From Oceanipulchritudo sp049975345 (GTDB lineage Bacteria > Verrucomicrobiota > Verrucomicrobiia > Opitutales > Oceanipulchritudinaceae), in NCBI GenBank assembly GCA_049975345.1, contig JBNGDP010000015.1, positions 1 through 45,667 on the forward strand: 45,667 bases of DNA, read 5' to 3'. The position numbers were made by a program, and so were the translations under genes. The notes beneath the pieces were generated by a model that saw nothing but the letters and a program-made list of their open reading frames with translations, searched no databases and had not been told where the DNA came from. How positions within the stretch are numbered: position 1 is the stretch's first letter; the number at the start of each line of letters is the position of its first letter. This document shows, one piece after another, positions 42,519 to 45,667 of the stretch.

Positions 42519-42725
42519 TCAAGGTTCCTCCGGCGGCTCCCGGTAGTTGTGCGACTCGAGCCAGGAGGATTTCTCAAACAGGGCGACGAGGACAATCCAC
42601 GTGCCGATGAACAGGATCACAGCCTTGTCCATGGGAAGGTGCAGGATCGAGCAAATGCTGGCCACGGCCAGACAGGACAGGCCGATCAGGATGAAACAAA
42701 AGAGCTTTTTGGAGATGACGATCAC
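42519..42725 (-). CDS. Small membrane protein
   Basis: A short hydrophobic protein of about 68 residues with two predicted membrane helices ('LFCFILIGLSCLAVASICSIL' and 'AVILFIGTWIVLVALF') and a short charged tail ending EPPEEP. The start is taken as GTG 42725, placed about 16 bases after the predicted transcript start; a TTG at 42767 would add 14 residues but lies across the promoter. Function unknown. It converges on the kinase fusion with a 10-bp gap. Confidence 0.55.
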   Translation of the reverse strand: MIVISKKLFCFILIGLSCLAVASICSILHLPMDKAVILFIGTWIVLVALFEKSSWLESHNYREPPEEP

Positions 42726-42747
42726 GGGGCAGTGGAAGGAAGGGAAC

Positions 42748-42777
42748 AGTATACCCCTGCCGGACAATCCTCGTCAA
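42748..42777 (-). promoter_or_regulatory. Sigma-70-like promoter of the small membrane protein
   Basis: On the minus strand: TTGACG (42777-42772), an 18-bp spacer and TATACT (42753-42748). Both hexamers are close to consensus, the best such pair noticed in the window. It lies just downstream of the glycosyltransferase stop. Confidence 0.5.
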
Positions 42778-42796
42778 TGGGATTTGATGCCATTTG

Positions 42797-43897
42797 TCAG
42801 GAGTGGGCGGCGATCCATTCCTTCTCCAGCCGGGCCAGTTCCTCCCTGCGCTTCTGGAGCGCGGGAAGCGGTTCCAGCCCCGCCACCTTGAGGATCTCCT
42901 CCCAGCGGTAGGCGAAGTCATGCCGCCGCAGCGAGCCAAGGACGTTGTCATAGGAAATCCGCTCCAGGCGGTCGGTGTCCTTCCGCAGCTCGCGTAAAAA
43001 GTCGGGGATCTGGTCCTGGTCACCGGGGAGTTCAATCACCGCATCCTCCCAGGGAAAGAATTCCTTGTAATCGGGGGTTTGGGGAACCTTTCCGATCATT
43101 ACCGTTCCTCCGGCCGCTCCCTCGAAGTAACGGAAGCCGATCTCGTCCTGCTTGCCGGTATCCAGCCGCCGGTTGAATTTGGCTGGATTGACCGTAAAAA
43201 ACAGGGTGCGAGAGAGCCGTTTGGCTAAATTTTGACGGTGGGAACGGTATTCAATAAAAGCCCTCGGATGCAATGTGTCGTATAAGTAGAACCACCCATC
43301 CTTATCCCTTAATTCCTTGTATTTTTCGTGTTCTCCTTTCGGGACATTGCCCATCTGGTGAATTTCAATGACCCGAGATTGATCCCTTGTTCCAGGAAAA
43401 AACCGTAACATGTCAATCCCCGCCCGGACACCGACGGCCTTGAGCCCGGTCCTTTTAAAAAACTCGGGCACGGTGCTGGCACAGTGCAGCACAATGCAGT
43501 CAAATTTCCGTAGAACAGGAAGGAAATTAGGATACTGGTCTATGGTCTTGTTGAAGAACTCGTCTATATAGCAAATGGAATACCCGACTTTTTTGCGCCA
43601 ATTCGGCATTCGGTGGATGATCTCCAAGTCATATGAAAAGGTCATATTTGCGAAAAACAGGTCATAAGTCCCGTTCATCGTAGGGAAGCGAAAAGCTGGA
43701 TTCCAAGGGATTGGGAGTGTCTTGACTGAGGCATACTTCGCAAGGTCCGACAGCAACTGCATGCCGAAGCGTTCGCGGGGAAGATACAGCTCCGCCTTAT
43801 CCACTGCGTCGATGACATCCTCAAACTCATAATCCGCGCACCGGAACAGGTCTTTGCGCAGTTCCCGAAGCGAATGAATGAGGATTCGAGGCTTCAT
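42797..43897 (-). CDS. Glycosyltransferase (family 1-like)
   Basis: A 366-residue protein with a GT-B-type layout. The N-terminal half begins 'RILIHSLRELRKDLFRCADYEFEDV'; the C-terminal half has 'IGFRYFEGAAGGTVMIGKVP', which matches the donor-binding RxFExxAxG motif of glycosyltransferases group 1, then 'YDNVLGSLRRHDFAYRWEEIL'. Donor and acceptor are not predictable. The start ATG 43897 shares one base with the methyltransferase stop (TAATG). Bases about 43190-43720 are visibly richer in A and T than the flanks, which suggests recent acquisition or recombination. Confidence 0.85.
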   Translation of the reverse strand: MKPRILIHSLRELRKDLFRCADYEFEDVIDAVDKAELYLPRERFGMQLLSDLAKYASVKTLPIPWNPAFRFPTMNGTYDLFFANMTFSYDLEIIHRMPNWRKKVGYSICYIDEFFNKTIDQYPNFLPVLRKFDCIVLHCASTVPEFFKRTGLKAVGVRAGIDMLRFFPGTRDQSRVIEIHQMGNVPKGEHEKYKELRDKDGWFYLYDTLHPRAFIEYRSHRQNLAKRLSRTLFFTVNPAKFNRRLDTGKQDEIGFRYFEGAAGGTVMIGKVPQTPDYKEFFPWEDAVIELPGDQDQIPDFLRELRKDTDRLERISYDNVLGSLRRHDFAYRWEEILKVAGLEPLPALQKRREELARLEKEWIAAHS

Positions 43898-45144
43898 TAC
43901 CGAACATTGTCTCCCACGAGTCGGACATCCGGAACGGGAATCAGGAAGGTACCTCCCTGACTACGGTAGTCTTCCAGCTGGTTCATGATTTCCTCCGCGA
44001 AATTCCATGCGAGAATCAGTACCACATCCGGATTTCGGGCCCTTAGTTCGGCGGGGGAAACGATCGGCAGGTGGTTGCCTCCCATGTACTTGCCGTGCTT
44101 ATATTCGTTCAGGTCGGCCACAAAATCGACCAGCTCGCGGGTGATCTGCGAGTAGGCCAGCAGGGTGGTGGCTTTGCCGGCCGCCCCGTAGGCGGCAATG
44201 GACTTTCCCTGACGCTTCAGTTCAATCAGTTTGCCGGACAAGGCATCCCTCAAGGCGTCGACCTTGGCGGCGAATCCCGCCAGGATTTCTCCGGAGGCAA
44301 TGCCTTCCTGTTTCTCTTCCTCCATCATTTCCCTGATCCTGCCAGTTGGGCGCTCTTCCTTCTCCGCAAAGATCCTTAAGGATCCGCCGTGAATGGTCAA
44401 GTGTTGCACATCATTGATGAATAATCCGGCGTCGCGGAACAGGCGGTCCAGGGAAGTCAGGGAAAAATAGCAGTGGTGCTGGTGGTAAATGGTGTCGAAT
44501 TCACAATGCCGGATCAAGTCCAACAGATAAGGCATCTCGAGGACCGCGAGTCCATCCTCCTTGAGAATGGTGGCGATCCCGGCGACAAATCCCCTGAGGT
44601 CCGCCACGTGGGCGAGGACATTGTTGCCGAGGAACACATCCGCCCGGGTCCCTTTTCCGGCTAGCTCGCCCGCGAATTCACGGGTGAAGAACTCATGGAG
44701 CGTGCGCACCCCCGCGGCGCGGGCGCGCAGGACCGGGGCCTCGGAGGGATCGATTCCCATCACGGGAATGTTCTTCGCGACAAAGTTCCGCAGGAGGCAG
44801 CCATCGTTGCTGGCGGCCTCGACCACCAGGGAGTCCGGCCCGAGGGACTTCCGTCGCATGACTTCCTCTGCGTTGCCTTCAAAATGCCTGCACAGTGCCG
44901 GCGACACGGAAGAGAAATAAGGATATTCCGAGAAATAGAGCACTTCCGGATCCACTGTTTCCCGGATCTGCACAAGGCTGCAATCGGGACAGCGGGCAAG
45001 GGTCAGGGGCGCCTTCGGTTCCGGTTCAGACAGTTGCTCCTCCTTGAGAATGCGGTCGGCGAGGGGGGTTTCCCCGAATTCAATGACCGTCTCGACGCGG
45101 GTTCCCCCGCAGGACCGACAAGAGGTTTCCACTTTGTAGTTCAT
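43897..45144 (-). CDS. Sugar C-methyltransferase (SAM-dependent)
   Basis: A 415-residue methyltransferase with the three-part layout of deoxysugar C-methyltransferases (TylCIII/NovU type). First comes an N-terminal zinc-binding part with C9-x2-C12 and a later CPDCSLVQ; then a SAM-binding domain ('LVVEAASNDGCLLRNF', 'VFLGNNVLAHVADL', 'YHQHHCYFSLTSL'); then a C-terminal domain ('GKSIAAYGAAGKATTLLAY', 'PVPDVRLV'). ATG 45144 was chosen because the zinc part begins there; the frame runs upstream to 45252 without domain character. With rfbF it suggests a CDP-linked branched sugar. Confidence 0.9.
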   Translation of the reverse strand: MNYKVETSCRSCGGTRVETVIEFGETPLADRILKEEQLSEPEPKAPLTLARCPDCSLVQIRETVDPEVLYFSEYPYFSSVSPALCRHFEGNAEEVMRRKSLGPDSLVVEAASNDGCLLRNFVAKNIPVMGIDPSEAPVLRARAAGVRTLHEFFTREFAGELAGKGTRADVFLGNNVLAHVADLRGFVAGIATILKEDGLAVLEMPYLLDLIRHCEFDTIYHQHHCYFSLTSLDRLFRDAGLFINDVQHLTIHGGSLRIFAEKEERPTGRIREMMEEEKQEGIASGEILAGFAAKVDALRDALSGKLIELKRQGKSIAAYGAAGKATTLLAYSQITRELVDFVADLNEYKHGKYMGGNHLPIVSPAELRARNPDVVLILAWNFAEEIMNQLEDYRSQGGTFLIPVPDVRLVGDNVR

Positions 45145-45160
45145 GCAAAAATATTCCTGT

Positions 45161-45667
45161 TCAGGACCTGTTCCATCTGAGGTCGTTATCGAGTTCCCCG
45201 GAAGCCAGCTTGTCCTTGAGATGTGCCAGTCGCATGAACCGGGGTCCTTCAAACTCCTCGAGCCGCAGGCCCCTTTCGCTGATTGCCTGATAGATCTCCT
45301 CGGCTCCCTTCCGGGCCGTCCAGACGGGCTTGAAGCCGGGAATCTCCTTTTCGATCAGATCGAAGCTGACCCGGTAGTTGCGGGTATCCGGGCTGGCGCC
45401 ATCGGCAAAGGCCACTTCACACCCGGGAACCACCTCCCCGACGATCTGCGCGATTTCCCGGACCCGGTAATTCTCGGAAGTACGGCCGACATTGTAGGCC
45501 TTGCCACGGACGAGGTCCTCGTCGGCACGGAGCAGCGCGACAAAAGCCCGTGAAATGTCCTCGATGTGGACGATCGGGCGCCACGGTGATCCGTCGCTCT
45601 TCATCAGGATTTTGCCGGTGGTCACCGCCCAGGCCACCAGGTTGTTCAGGACGAGGTCGAAGCGCAG
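45161..45667 (-). CDS. NAD-dependent SDR epimerase/dehydratase (5' truncated)
   Basis: C-terminal 168 residues of an extended SDR. The frame is open to the window end (LRFDLVLNNLVAWAVTTGK), so the N-terminal Rossmann fold and YxxxK lie outside. 'LMKSDGSPWRPIVHIEDISRAF', 'YNVGRTSENYRVREIA' and a C-terminal 'GLRLEEFEGPRFMRLAHLK' are shared with SDRs found in rfbF-containing sugar clusters. The likely role is late epimerisation or reduction of a 4-keto sugar; the substrate is unknown. It lies 16 bp upstream of the methyltransferase gene on the same strand, so probably one operon. Confidence 0.85.
   Translation of the reverse strand: MRFDLVLNNLVAWAVTTGKILMKSDGSPWRPIVHIEDISRAFVALLRADEDLVRGKAYNVGRTSENYRVREIAQIVGEVVPGCEVAFADGASPDTRNYRVSFDLIEKEIPGFKPVWTARKGAEEIYQAISERGLRLEEFEGPRFMRLAHLKDKLASGELDNDLRWNRS

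Overview
This is a gene-dense, GC-rich bacterial chromosome segment. Coding strands alternate often, and no stretch longer than about 160 bp lacks a gene or a gene-linked element. No rRNA, tRNA, CRISPR array, transposase or prophage gene was seen. The gene set suggests a Verrucomicrobiota bacterium, probably of the Opitutia type: an NfeD-NfeD-FloA cluster with a coiled-coil partner, DUF3108 and DUF1573 proteins, an exported protein with the 'TYLLETSxDLSEW...FFRI' C-terminal pattern, pssA behind a RelE-fold gene, and a very large sugar kinase/nucleotidyltransferase fusion. The taxonomy is inference from gene content; no marker gene was compared.

Positions 1-18,600 hold mostly housekeeping and stress genes. 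They are an HrpB-type helicase (5' truncated), a small Smr protein, an exported protein gene split by an in-frame TGA, a VOC-family protein, an MscS channel, the queuosine enzyme QueG, the membrane-microdomain cluster nfeD-nfeD-floA-coiled coil, a YyaL-type thioredoxin-domain protein, an inositol-monophosphatase-family enzyme, an ATP-dependent DNA ligase, glycogen phosphorylase, a DUF3108 protein, a Nudix hydrolase and a TPMT-like methyltransferase.

Positions 18,600-24,350 carry an NTF2-like protein, a membrane protein, dnaN, a RelE-fold protein translationally coupled to pssA, a small membrane protein and a second MscS channel. A REP-like palindrome separates this part from the next.

Positions 24,350-45,667 are dominated by precursor supply for a surface polysaccharide. 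CysC, CysD and CysN make PAPS. Gmd and Fcl make GDP-L-fucose. A UDP-glucuronate 4-epimerase-like enzyme and a UDP-xylose synthase follow, around a DUF1573 protein, and murB comes next. On the other strand lie an MBOAT O-acyltransferase and its SGNH partner. Next come an rfbC-like epimerase, a DUF4910 peptidase-like protein, rfbF (CDP-glucose), a GalU-like nucleotidyltransferase with a changed signature, and a 1148-residue GHMP-kinase-like/UDPGP-like fusion. The last genes, on the minus strand, are a glycosyltransferase, a sugar C-methyltransferase and a partial SDR epimerase. Together they suggest a fucose- and possibly branched-sugar-containing, O-acylated and perhaps sulfated exopolysaccharide or O-antigen.

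The most notable points are the kinase/nucleotidyltransferase fusion next to the altered GalU-like enzyme, a dispersed 7-bp-period repeat (GACNAAR) placed directly behind stop codons at three sites, a near-perfect REP-like hairpin, a perfect palindrome over the rfbC start codon, and a solitary RelE-fold gene ahead of pssA.
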